The notes under the pieces are model-generated. The model was not told the DNA's origin, did no database searches, and was given only the letters and a program-made list of their open reading frames with translations. From the NCBI GenBank assembly GCA_025359405.1, contig JANYGD010000161.1:1-32691 (forward strand): a stretch of 32,691 nt of DNA. Reading direction: 5' to 3'. Position numbers and translations under genes: made by a program. The DNA is from Methylotenera sp. GTDB lineage: Bacteria; Pseudomonadota; Gammaproteobacteria; Burkholderiales; Methylophilaceae. Below, one piece after another: positions 1 through 8,228 of this stretch; within the stretch, counting starts at the first letter, position 1; the number at the start of each line of letters is the position of its first letter.

Positions 1-49
1 TATGCGTCAAGATGAGCCGGGTGTAGAATTGGCGAAAGTGTTTGCTTAA
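1..49 (+). CDS. C-terminal end of an unidentified gene (partial)
   Basis: An open frame enters from the left edge and ends at a TAA at 47-49, reading as about fifteen codons that finish in ELAKVFA. It lies 11 bases ahead of hemB on the same strand, so the two may be co-transcribed. The fragment is too short to name. In related bacteria hemB often follows a small GTPase gene, but nothing here proves that. Confidence 0.5.
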   Translation, partial: MRQDEPGVELAKVFA

Positions 50-57
50 AGGATTAA

Positions 58-1074
<1,017 letters not shown>

Positions 1075-1086
1075 TTAGAGTCTAAC

Positions 1087-1605
1087 GTGACAATTGTTGA
1101 GTTAATTAATCAAATTGATAAGGCATTTGATGGGGCAGAGCATTCTGAAACCTCTTTGCGGCAGTTTGTTCTGACAAATAAATTCGGTTTGTCACGGGAT
1201 ATAACTGACAGCGAATGGAGTGAAGCAGGAAAAAATAGAGTTGATACTAAGTGGCAAGAGATTCCTGATTCCGAAATTCAAGAGTGCGACAGCATGCTGG
1301 CACACATGGATTCCGTTGAGTTCCGATATTTTTTGCCTGCGTACATGACATATGCTTTAAAAAATTATCAGGAATCAACTTGGGGCAATGATATTTTAAC
1401 TAGCATAATATTTTCTTTGTATCCATCCTCAAAAGAATCTGACTTATATACCTATGGGGTTAGGCAGTTATCATTACTTGATAACAGTCAGCAACTAGCT
1501 ATAGTTGTCTTTCTAAGGTTTGTTGCTTCTTCTGTAGATTATTCTAATAGTGACGCAAATATAGCCTTAGAACGTTATTGGAACAAAGTAATTCGGAATA
1601 TTTGA
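1087..1605 (+). CDS. Hypothetical protein, DUF6714-like
   Basis: The gene encodes a 172-residue acidic soluble protein with no signal peptide or membrane segment. It starts at GTG 1087, only 12 bases after hemB, with a weak ribosome site. The middle contains WQEIPDSEIQ (about residues 56-65) followed by EFRYFLPAYMTYAL (about 77-90), a pattern I associate with the small uncharacterised DUF6714 family, whose members sometimes sit in polymorphic-toxin or immunity contexts. The gene is clearly more AT-rich than hemB, and its stop codon abuts a block of dispersed repeats, so it may be a late arrival. Its function is unknown, and the family assignment is from memory of motif style only. Confidence 0.7.
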   Translation: MTIVELINQIDKAFDGAEHSETSLRQFVLTNKFGLSRDITDSEWSEAGKNRVDTKWQEIPDSEIQECDSMLAHMDSVEFRYFLPAYMTYALKNYQESTWGNDILTSIIFSLYPSSKESDLYTYGVRQLSLLDNSQQLAIVVFLRFVASSVDYSNSDANIALERYWNKVIRNI

Positions 1606-1628
1606 GTCACCATTTCGCCTCTAGGCGA

Positions 1629-1662
1629 GTTTCTTTCTTTTGCTTAGCCAAAAGAAAGAAAC
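1629..1662. repeat. Perfect 14-bp hairpin of a dispersed repeat
   Basis: The left arm GTTTCTTTCTTTTG (1629-1642) and the right arm CAAAAGAAAGAAAC (1649-1662) are exact reverse complements around the 6-base loop CTTAGC. The arms are pyrimidine/purine strands. The structure could also act as a weak bidirectional transcription stop after the 1087-1605 gene. Confidence 0.85.
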
Positions 1663-1839
1663 CAAAGAAAAGGCTACCCCGCTGCCGCTTGTTTCCTTCG
1701 GTCTTAGCGCCGCATCTGGGCGGCTGTGGAACTCGCGCTTTCAGCACTCAAACAGTCCTCGCCGCTTATCCATCTGCCGCTCAAGCCGAAGGCGCGGCAA
1801 GGGGATTTAAAGTCACAACCATACGAACCTGACGAAAGT

Positions 1840-1903
1840 CGGAATCCAGTGACTTTGGTATGAGAAATTAAGTCGCTGGATTCCGTGTCAAGCACGGAAT
1901 GAC
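1840..1903. repeat. Palindromic REP-like repeat unit
   Basis: The arms CGGAATCCAGTGACTT (1840-1855) and AAGTCGCTGGATTCCG (1870-1885) pair with one mismatch. The right arm is also the left side of a second hairpin, ATTCCGTG / CACGGAAT (1880-1887 / 1893-1900), with loop TCAAG, ending in GAC. It has the style of the GTCATTCC...GGAATCCAG repeats scattered in proteobacterial genomes. A related unit lies at 15331-15400. Confidence 0.75.
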
Positions 1904-1958
1904 AAATAATAGATGCTCTACACACTAATATATTCATACGTCTTCCAGAGCATCTATT

Positions 1959-2582
1959 TTAAGTGTTTAAAAGCACTTGTAAGTCCGTAATATCTGCTCG
2001 TTCTGCATTGCTGCCATCACTGGTTTTCTTTGTCGCAACGCGCATATCATCAACGTCAAACACGCTCAATTTTTGTAAGCCGAGTTCAGTTTCTAAGGTA
2101 AATACAGGTACGGTTTTGCGGACTTTTTCTTTTTTTTCTTTGCTGGGTTTATCCGATATTCGATATGATTTTTCGCTGCTATCAAACGGAATTTGCTGGT
2201 TAAGCAGAAACATTTCCACGTCTTTTGCGCTATCGGCAAATAAGTGAATATCCGTTTGCGAGAATTTCCCTGCGCTGCCATCTAGCACGCTGCCAGTGAG
2301 ATGCGGGTTAAAGTGCTCGAACAACTGCATGGTAACAAGCGCGGTTTTGCGCAGTTTTTCTAACTCTAGCGGTTGTTCATCGGCGTTAAAAATTTCGTGG
2401 TAAAGCCTAATTTCTTCTTCAATTTCGGCGTTGGTGGGTAGCACGCTGCTCTCACTTACGCCTAACTGTTTGCCCGCTTTTTTCTTAGCAAAGGCAAAGT
2501 CATGTATGCCGTCTTCCGCCATCATACGCGCGGCTTGCTGGGCGATGAGTTGCCGAATGTGATCTAAATTTTCACGTGCCAT
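1959..2582 (-). CDS. Nucleotidyltransferase-fold protein of unknown role
   Basis: The gene encodes a 207-residue cytosolic protein. The N-terminal 90 residues are helical and charged. Residues 97-113 read GSVLDGSAGKFSQTDIH, resembling the hG-S...SDxD signature of minimal nucleotidyltransferases. The second carboxylate of the DxD is a histidine here (D111, H113), so the metal site may be altered. A basic stretch at about 147-157 is rich in lysine and glutamate, and the C-terminal part has FDVDDMR (175-181), which could hold the third acid. The gene lies 31 bases downstream of mrcA on the same strand and is probably in its transcript. Some databases give such proteins misleading ligase names; I see no Mur-ligase ATP motif. 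Function unknown. Confidence 0.75.
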   Translation of the reverse strand: MARENLDHIRQLIAQQAARMMAEDGIHDFAFAKKKAGKQLGVSESSVLPTNAEIEEEIRLYHEIFNADEQPLELEKLRKTALVTMQLFEHFNPHLTGSVLDGSAGKFSQTDIHLFADSAKDVEMFLLNQQIPFDSSEKSYRISDKPSKEKKEKVRKTVPVFTLETELGLQKLSVFDVDDMRVATKKTSDGSNAERADITDLQVLLNT

Positions 2583-2613
2583 GATGCCGAAAATAAAACT
2601 TCAAAAATAAAGT

Positions 2614-5115
2614 TTAAAAACCTGAAGGATTCAATACCTGTGATGCGGGGTCGTCATTCTTCCCACTACGATTGTTAACGCTTGGGGGCTTGGGACGCTC
2701 TTCATTTGGCCTTTGCGTAGCGGTGTTATTTTGAGACTGCTCAGGTGGATGCGGCTGCAACGGGTTATCTGAGATGCTGTTAGGGAACGCGCTTTCAGGA
2801 AAATCTGCAGCCGTCGGCTCTTCCATTGGCGGTAGAATAGTTTCTATCGCGGGAGGCGGGTTTTCCTGATAAAAATATTCGTATATGCCTTCTTCATCCT
2901 CATTCACAAGTATGCCTAATAGTGCGTCAATTTTCACTTGCATGACACCATCAGGCACGCTGTAAGGCACGTCTGGCATGCCATTTAGAGCAGTTGCCAT
3001 GTAGCGTATCCAAATTGGCAGTGCAGCTTTGCCGCCCGTTTCATCTCTGCCTAGCGAGCGCGGTTGGTCAAAGCCTATCCACGCAATGGCGACCTGTTTG
3101 GGATTAAAGCCAGCAAACCAGGCATCCACTTGATTATTCGTAGTGCCGGTTTTGCCGGCCAAATCTTGCCGGCCGAGTACTTTCGCCTTGATAGCCGTGC
3201 CTTTTGCCACCACGTCTTGCATGATAGAAGTCATCAAAAAGGCGTTGCGCGCATCAATCACTCTTGGTGCGTCTTTTCCGGCTTGTTGGTAGTGCATTTC
3301 TTCAATCACTTTGCCATTGCTGTCGGTAATTTTGCTAATAAGATGCGGCGTAATGCGATAGCCGCCATTGGCAAATACCGCGTAGGCACCCGCCATGCCC
3401 CACGGCGTAACGGCACCAGCACCCAGCGCCATGGTTAAATAGGCAGGATGATCTTTACGTGAAAAGCCAAATTTGGTGATGTAATCCTGTGCATAAAGTG
3501 GCCCGATTTTTTGCAGTACACGAATCGACACCATGTTTTTTGATTTGGTCAGTGCTGTGCGTAAGCGAATGGGTCCGTCATATTTATTATCGAAATTTTT
3601 TGGTGCCCAATCTTTATCACTACCTAGTTCGCTGGCTGTCATCGATATTGGCTCATCTTCAACAATGGTGGCAGGCGTAAAGCCCTTTTCTAAAGCTGCA
3701 GAATAGACAAACGGTTTAAAGCTAGAGCCCGGCTGACGCCAAGCTTGAGTCACATGGTTAAATTTACTTTTGTTATAGTCAAAGCCGCCTACTAATGCGG
3801 TCACAGCGCCATCTTGTGGGTCAAGCGCCACCAATGCAGATTCAACCTGCGGTAATTGCACAATTATCCATTCATTTTGGCTTTTAATGACACGTACGAC
3901 CGAACCAGCTTTTATTTTATGGTTTTTAGGGTCTTTATCAGCCAGGTTTTTTTGCAACAAACTTAAGCCTGTGCCGCTAATATCAAGGCTTTCATCATTT
4001 TTGGTATACACTTTGACAGATTTTGCTGAAACATCGGTGACGATGGCAGGTACGAAACCGTTATATTCCTCAATATCGTCCAAAGCCAATTGCAAGCCTT
4101 CAACAAGATTGGTCGATTTGAGTTGGTTTAAATCAATATTTTTTTCTGGTTTTTGATAACCTTGGCGACGTTGGTATTCTAAAATACCTTGCAAAACTGC
4201 GCTGTTAGCCGCTTCTTGATTAGCTTTTTTAATGGTGGTGTATACCTTCATGCCGCTACTGTAAATAGCATCTTGATAGCGCTCATAAAGCATTTGGCGC
4301 ACAATTTCTGCCACATAATCTGCAGCAAAATCGCGCGATTGTTTAGAGGCTTTGAATATTAATTTTTGTTGTAAAGCTGCGCTGTAACTGGCTTGATTTA
4401 TCATGCCATAACGAACCATATCAGATAATACCGCGTGTTGCCTTTCCGTGGCGCGTTTAGGGTTGATGTAAGGGTTGTAGCCAGAAGGCGCTTTTGGTAA
4501 GCCTGCCAGCAGCGCAGATTCGGCCAATGTCAGCTTATTTAAAGGTTTACCATAATATACTTGGGAGGCAGCTGCAAAGCCATACGCCCGTTGACCTAAA
4601 TAGATTTGATTTAAATAAAGCTCAAAAATTTGATCTTTAGATAAAGCTTTTTCAATTTTCATCGCCAATAAAGCTTCTTTCACTTTAGTCACAATGTCGC
4701 GTTTTCCGCCAGGCACGGTGAAAAAGTTTTTAGCCACTTGCATGGTAATCGTACTTGCACCTTCGTGGGCTTTACCGATCAGATTGTCTTTAATTGCACG
4801 TAATACTCCAGTAGTGTCTACCCCGTGGTGTTCATAAAAACGCCTGTCTTCAATTGCTAAAACCGCATTTTTTAAATTTTGTGGCACATCTTGAATTTTC
4901 ACAAGAGCACGCCGCTCTTCGCCAAATTCACTAATTAAGTAGCCATCGGCTGAATAAACACGCAGCGGAAGTTTGGGTTGATAGTTAGTAAGTGCTTCTA
5001 ATGAAGGTAGCGTTGGATAAATGAGTGTGATGGCGAGCGCTGAGAGTGCAGCCAGCGTAAGCCCACCAACAACGACAAATAGTATGAGGAAGTGCCACCA
5101 CTTTTTTGGAGTCAT
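2614..5115 (-). CDS. mrcA: Penicillin-binding protein 1A, bifunctional transglycosylase/transpeptidase
   Basis: This is a class A PBP that polymerises and cross-links peptidoglycan at the inner membrane. One membrane helix lies at about residues 9-32. The GT51 glycosyltransferase domain (about 50-225) carries IEDRRFYEHHGVD with catalytic E89. An OB-like insertion precedes the transpeptidase domain, where the active serine lies in SSFK (S464, K467), SKN is at 525-527 and KTGTT at 655-659. The roughly 70-residue C-terminal tail is rich in proline, asparagine and glutamine and is probably disordered. The length of 833 matches PBP1A (ponA/mrcA). It is transcribed away from pilM, the usual arrangement in proteobacteria, and the nucleotidyltransferase-fold gene follows it. 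Confidence 0.96.
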   Translation of the reverse strand: MTPKKWWHFLILFVVVGGLTLAALSALAITLIYPTLPSLEALTNYQPKLPLRVYSADGYLISEFGEERRALVKIQDVPQNLKNAVLAIEDRRFYEHHGVDTTGVLRAIKDNLIGKAHEGASTITMQVAKNFFTVPGGKRDIVTKVKEALLAMKIEKALSKDQIFELYLNQIYLGQRAYGFAAASQVYYGKPLNKLTLAESALLAGLPKAPSGYNPYINPKRATERQHAVLSDMVRYGMINQASYSAALQQKLIFKASKQSRDFAADYVAEIVRQMLYERYQDAIYSSGMKVYTTIKKANQEAANSAVLQGILEYQRRQGYQKPEKNIDLNQLKSTNLVEGLQLALDDIEEYNGFVPAIVTDVSAKSVKVYTKNDESLDISGTGLSLLQKNLADKDPKNHKIKAGSVVRVIKSQNEWIIVQLPQVESALVALDPQDGAVTALVGGFDYNKSKFNHVTQAWRQPGSSFKPFVYSAALEKGFTPATIVEDEPISMTASELGSDKDWAPKNFDNKYDGPIRLRTALTKSKNMVSIRVLQKIGPLYAQDYITKFGFSRKDHPAYLTMALGAGAVTPWGMAGAYAVFANGGYRITPHLISKITDSNGKVIEEMHYQQAGKDAPRVIDARNAFLMTSIMQDVVAKGTAIKAKVLGRQDLAGKTGTTNNQVDAWFAGFNPKQVAIAWIGFDQPRSLGRDETGGKAALPIWIRYMATALNGMPDVPYSVPDGVMQVKIDALLGILVNEDEEGIYEYFYQENPPPAIETILPPMEEPTAADFPESAFPNSISDNPLQPHPPEQSQNNTATQRPNEERPKPPSVNNRSGKNDDPASQVLNPSGF

Positions 5116-5402
5116 AAAGGGACTTTAACGAGTTGAATCATGCTTAATTGCAGTATTTGGGACAATGTATAAGCTTATGCCAATTAACTAAAACTTAGAA
5201 GACAATATTAATTATATAAAATAACAAAGAAATTACTATTGATTATATAGACTGTATTAAAAATGGTACATTAGTGGTAAAAGTGGCTTTTTAATAAATT
5301 TAAAATAAAAATTTGCTTTACAGGGCGATAAGTTGTTGCTAGGATTTAATGTAATTTATCACTATTGTGCATAACTAACGAATATTGAAAGAGAATTTTA
5401 AT
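5116..5402. other. Divergent mrcA/pilM intergenic region
   Basis: This 287-base, very AT-rich spacer separates divergent starts and must hold promoters for mrcA and the pil operon. One plausible pilM promoter is listed separately. No strong palindrome or sigma-54 element was seen. Confidence 0.6.
5317..5345 (+). promoter_or_regulatory. Candidate sigma-70 promoter for pilMNOPQ
   Basis: TTTACA (5317-5322) and TAGGAT (5340-5345) are separated by 17 bases, about 60 bases ahead of the proposed pilM start. The match is moderate and the region is AT-rich, so chance is possible. Confidence 0.35.
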
Positions 5403-6473
5403 TTGAAATTCGATTTTTTTAATGAAAGTACACCGCCTCTAATTGGGGTTGATATAAGTACTTCAGCCGTCAAAATGGTAGAGCTCTCATCCTCGGGCAA
5501 GGGTACTTATCGCCTTGAGGGTTACTCTATAGCCGCTATCCCTAAAGATGCGATAGTAGATGGCAATGTCTCGGGATTAGAACAGGTTTCTGACGCTGTT
5601 AAGCTAGCATGGAAATTATTGGGTTCGCGCGAAAAGCGTACAGCGCTTGCTTTGCCTTCTGCGGCAGTGATTACAAAAAAAGTGTTGATGTCTGCCGATT
5701 TGCGTGAAATGGATATGGAAGCACAAGTCGAAGCTGAGGCGAATCAGTATATTCCTTTCCCCTTGGAGGAAGTGAATATCGATTTTCAGGTAATAGGCCC
5801 TTCTTCTAGTAATGCTGATGAAGTTGAGGTGTTGATTGCAGCAGCACGTAAAGAAAAAATTGAAGACCGTGTCGCGGCAGCCGAGGACGCTGGCCTTAAA
5901 GTAACAGTGATGGATGTGGATACATATGCCACAGAAGCCGCATATGGCCTTATTTCGAATCAGTTGCCCAATGCAGGTAAAGATCAAACCGTGATGATTG
6001 TGGATATTGGCGCTGTGATGATGCATATCAATGTATTGCATAACAACACCTCAATTTATACGCGCGAGCAAGCGTTCGGTGGTGGACAGTTAACACAAGA
6101 AATCCAACGTCGTTTTGGCTTATCAGTTGAAGAGGCCGAAATTGCAAAACGTAAGGGTGGCTTGCCTGAGAGCTACGACAATGAAGTGTTGCAACCATTT
6201 ATGCAATCGATGTCGACCGAAGTGGCACGAGCGCTACAATTTTTTACTAGCTCTACACAATATAATCGTGTTGATCACATATTACTTGCGGGTGGTTGTG
6301 CTGCGATTCCTGCGATTGATGTGATGGTGCAAGATCGTACACAGGTGAATACCATCGTCGCGAATCCTTTTCAATCAATGTCATTAGGTTCCAGAGTGAA
6401 ACAGCAGCAAGTCGCAATTGACGCGCCTGCGTTGATTATCGCCTGTGGCCTTGCAATGCGTGGGGTGGATTAA
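5403..6473 (+). CDS. pilM: Type IV pilus inner-membrane platform protein PilM
   Basis: PilM is a cytoplasmic actin-like ATPase that docks on the PilN tail and links the pilus motor to the PilNOP alignment complex. The fold signatures are visible: LIGVDISTSAVKMVEL near the N-terminus (phosphate loop 1), IVDIGAVMMHINVL in the middle (phosphate loop 2) and ILLAGGCAAIP near the C-terminus (adenosine loop). I prefer the TTG at 5403 because AAAGAGA (5388-5394) sits 8 bases ahead. The longer TTG start at 5385 adds six residues and has no ribosome site. It is the first gene of a tight pilMNOPQ operon, two bases ahead of pilN. Confidence 0.95.
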   Translation: MKFDFFNESTPPLIGVDISTSAVKMVELSSSGKGTYRLEGYSIAAIPKDAIVDGNVSGLEQVSDAVKLAWKLLGSREKRTALALPSAAVITKKVLMSADLREMDMEAQVEAEANQYIPFPLEEVNIDFQVIGPSSSNADEVEVLIAAARKEKIEDRVAAAEDAGLKVTVMDVDTYATEAAYGLISNQLPNAGKDQTVMIVDIGAVMMHINVLHNNTSIYTREQAFGGGQLTQEIQRRFGLSVEEAEIAKRKGGLPESYDNEVLQPFMQSMSTEVARALQFFTSSTQYNRVDHILLAGGCAAIPAIDVMVQDRTQVNTIVANPFQSMSLGSRVKQQQVAIDAPALIIACGLAMRGVD

Positions 6474-6475
6474 TC

Positions 6476-7060
6476 ATGATGCGCATTAATTTATTACCAC
6501 ATCGTCAATTAAAACGTGCTGAGAGGCAACGTCAGTTTGGGCTGATGGCGCTGATGGCAGCCGTAGCGGCAAGTGCCGTGGTATTTTCAGGTTGGACATT
6601 TCTCGGTGCACAAAAATCGTCCCAACTGGAAAGAAATGGTCGTCTAGAAAAAGCAATTTCCAGCCTAGACAAAGAAATTGCAGATATTAAAGATTTAAAA
6701 GATCAAATCAATAATGTGCTGGAACGTAAACGAGTTGTTGAAAACTTACAAACCAACCGTAGTCAAGCGGTGGTGATTTTGGATGAGCTGACACGCCAAT
6801 TGCCTGAGGGCTTGTATCTTAAAAGCATTAAACAGGTGGGTAATTTAATTACATTAGAAGGCGTTGCAGATACCAATGCGCGTGTCGCGACGCTGGTCAG
6901 AAACTTAAGCGTTTCGAATTGGATGGAATCGCCAAACCTTGTGGAAATTCAATCAGCAACTGTGAATAACATCAAGCAAAATAATTTTACGCTTACGGTG
7001 AGTTTAAAAGCGCAAAAAGTGGAAGAAGCGCCCAATAAGAAAAAGATGGGAGCTAAGTAA
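6476..7060 (+). CDS. pilN: Type IV pilus assembly protein PilN
   Basis: This 194-residue bitopic inner-membrane protein has a short cytosolic tail with INLLPHRQ (residues 4-11), the conserved segment that inserts into PilM. A membrane helix follows at about 22-44, then a periplasmic coiled coil (about 48-85) and a small ferredoxin-like domain. It heterodimerises with PilO to form the periplasmic alignment ring. The stop overlaps the pilO start by one base (TAATG), indicating translational coupling. Confidence 0.95.
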   Translation: MMRINLLPHRQLKRAERQRQFGLMALMAAVAASAVVFSGWTFLGAQKSSQLERNGRLEKAISSLDKEIADIKDLKDQINNVLERKRVVENLQTNRSQAVVILDELTRQLPEGLYLKSIKQVGNLITLEGVADTNARVATLVRNLSVSNWMESPNLVEIQSATVNNIKQNNFTLTVSLKAQKVEEAPNKKKMGAK

Positions 7061-7695
7061 TGAAATTAGATGATTTTAATAATATAGATTTTAAAAATAC
7101 AGGCAGTATGCCAATGCCTGTTAAGTTGGTGTTGTTGAGCGTTCTATTTTTGATCTTAGTGGGCCTTGGTTATTGGTTCTTGTGGAGCGACCAAATTGCT
7201 GATATTGATCAAGCAAAAGCCAAAGAACAAGAATTGAGACAAGTGTTTTTAACTAAAAAAGCGCAAGCCATTAAGGTAGAAGCTTATAAGCAGCAAATGT
7301 TGGATATTGAAAAAACTTTTGGCGCCTTGTTAAAACAATTGCCAGATAAATCGCAAATGGATGGTTTATTAACCGATATTAACCAAGCGGGTTTGGGTCG
7401 GGGCTTAGAGTTTGAGTTGTTTAAACCAGGCCAAGAAACCGTGGCAGATTTTTATGCCGAGATGCCAATTCAGATTAAAATTAAGGGTAATTACCATGAT
7501 ATTGGTGCGTTTGCGACCGATATTTCAAAATTATCACGAATTGTTACTTTAAACGATTTATCAATCGCGCCAATGAGTAAAGATGCAAAAGATAGCGTGC
7601 TTGCAATGGAAGCGACTGCAAAAACTTATCGTTATTTAGATTCTTCGGAAGTGGCGGCTAAAAAAGCGGCTGCAATGAAAGATAAGCAGAAATGA
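7060..7695 (+). CDS. pilO: Type IV pilus assembly protein PilO
   Basis: This 211-residue partner of PilN has one membrane helix at about 21-42, a periplasmic coiled coil at about 47-95 and a C-terminal ferredoxin-like domain containing the usual MPIQIKIKGNYHDIGAF stretch. That stretch is a strong family mark. It connects PilM/PilN to PilP and the outer-membrane secretin. The start overlaps the pilN stop by one base and the end overlaps pilP by four (ATGA). Confidence 0.95.
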   Translation: MKLDDFNNIDFKNTGSMPMPVKLVLLSVLFLILVGLGYWFLWSDQIADIDQAKAKEQELRQVFLTKKAQAIKVEAYKQQMLDIEKTFGALLKQLPDKSQMDGLLTDINQAGLGRGLEFELFKPGQETVADFYAEMPIQIKIKGNYHDIGAFATDISKLSRIVTLNDLSIAPMSKDAKDSVLAMEATAKTYRYLDSSEVAAKKAAAMKDKQK

Positions 7696-8228
7696 TGACT
7701 AAATATTTAATAGGATCTAACTTACTGCTAAAGCTTGTATTTATTGCTTCATTAAGTCTTATTCTTGTGGCCTGCAGTGGTGACAAGGGTGACGATCTCG
7801 ACAAATTTATGGCTACTGCTGCCAATGACATGGGCAAAGGTGTAGAGCCCTTGCCAGAGGTGTTACCTTATACACCCCTACAATATAATGCCGATGGAAC
7901 TTTATCAGACCCTTTCAAAGCGCGTAAAGCGGCCAATAAAGCAGGTGCTTTGCAACCCAACACTAATCGCCCCAAAGAAGCACTAGAGGCTTATCCGCTA
8001 GAAAGTTTGAAATATGTAGGCATGATGAGCAAAAGTAAACTTACTTATGCGCTAATTAAAACGCCAGATAACACTGTGCAACAAGTGAAGGTGGGTAATT
8101 ATATTGGCCCTAATTTTGGCTTGGTGACAAAAATTGACGAAACTGCAATAGCGCTTAAAGAAATTATCCAAGATGACTTAACTGGCGATTGGGTAGAACG
8201 TACTGCTAGTATTAATCTGCAAGAATAA
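7692..8228 (+). CDS. pilP: Type IV pilus lipoprotein PilP
   Basis: This 178-residue protein has a lipoprotein signal: a hydrophobic helix and a lipobox ending at C28 (LVAC-SG). The mature protein has a flexible linker followed by a compact beta domain (about 95-178) with ALIKTPDNTVQQVKVGNYIG, the PilP fold that binds the N0 domain of PilQ. It tethers the PilNO ring to the secretin across the periplasm. A methionine doublet leaves the start ambiguous by one codon. The stop is immediately followed by the pilQ start. Confidence 0.94.
   Translation: MMTKYLIGSNLLLKLVFIASLSLILVACSGDKGDDLDKFMATAANDMGKGVEPLPEVLPYTPLQYNADGTLSDPFKARKAANKAGALQPNTNRPKEALEAYPLESLKYVGMMSKSKLTYALIKTPDNTVQQVKVGNYIGPNFGLVTKIDETAIALKEIIQDDLTGDWVERTASINLQE

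Larger units (their letters stand above)
1606..1958. repeat. Composite intergenic repeat region
   Basis: This 353-base gap holds no convincing gene. It begins right after the stop of the preceding gene with a block of about 200 bases. The block contains a perfect hairpin at 1629-1662 and then GC-rich sequence with several GCCGC runs. I recognise this as a class of dispersed repeat seen between genes in many proteobacteria. It is followed by a second repeat unit at 1840-1903. Short open frames across it are products of the repeat composition. Confidence 0.7.

Noticed and set aside
1578-1832. Open frame of 84 codons across the repeat block
   Set aside because: It lies inside the dispersed repeat, overlaps the end of the preceding gene, and has arginine/alanine-rich composition caused by GC-rich repeat sequence.
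3064-3438. Long plus-strand open frame inside mrcA
   Set aside because: It is a shadow of the well-supported PBP1A gene on the other strand.
5385-5402. TTG start of pilM at 5385
   Set aside because: No ribosome site precedes it, and AAAGAGA fits the TTG at 5403.
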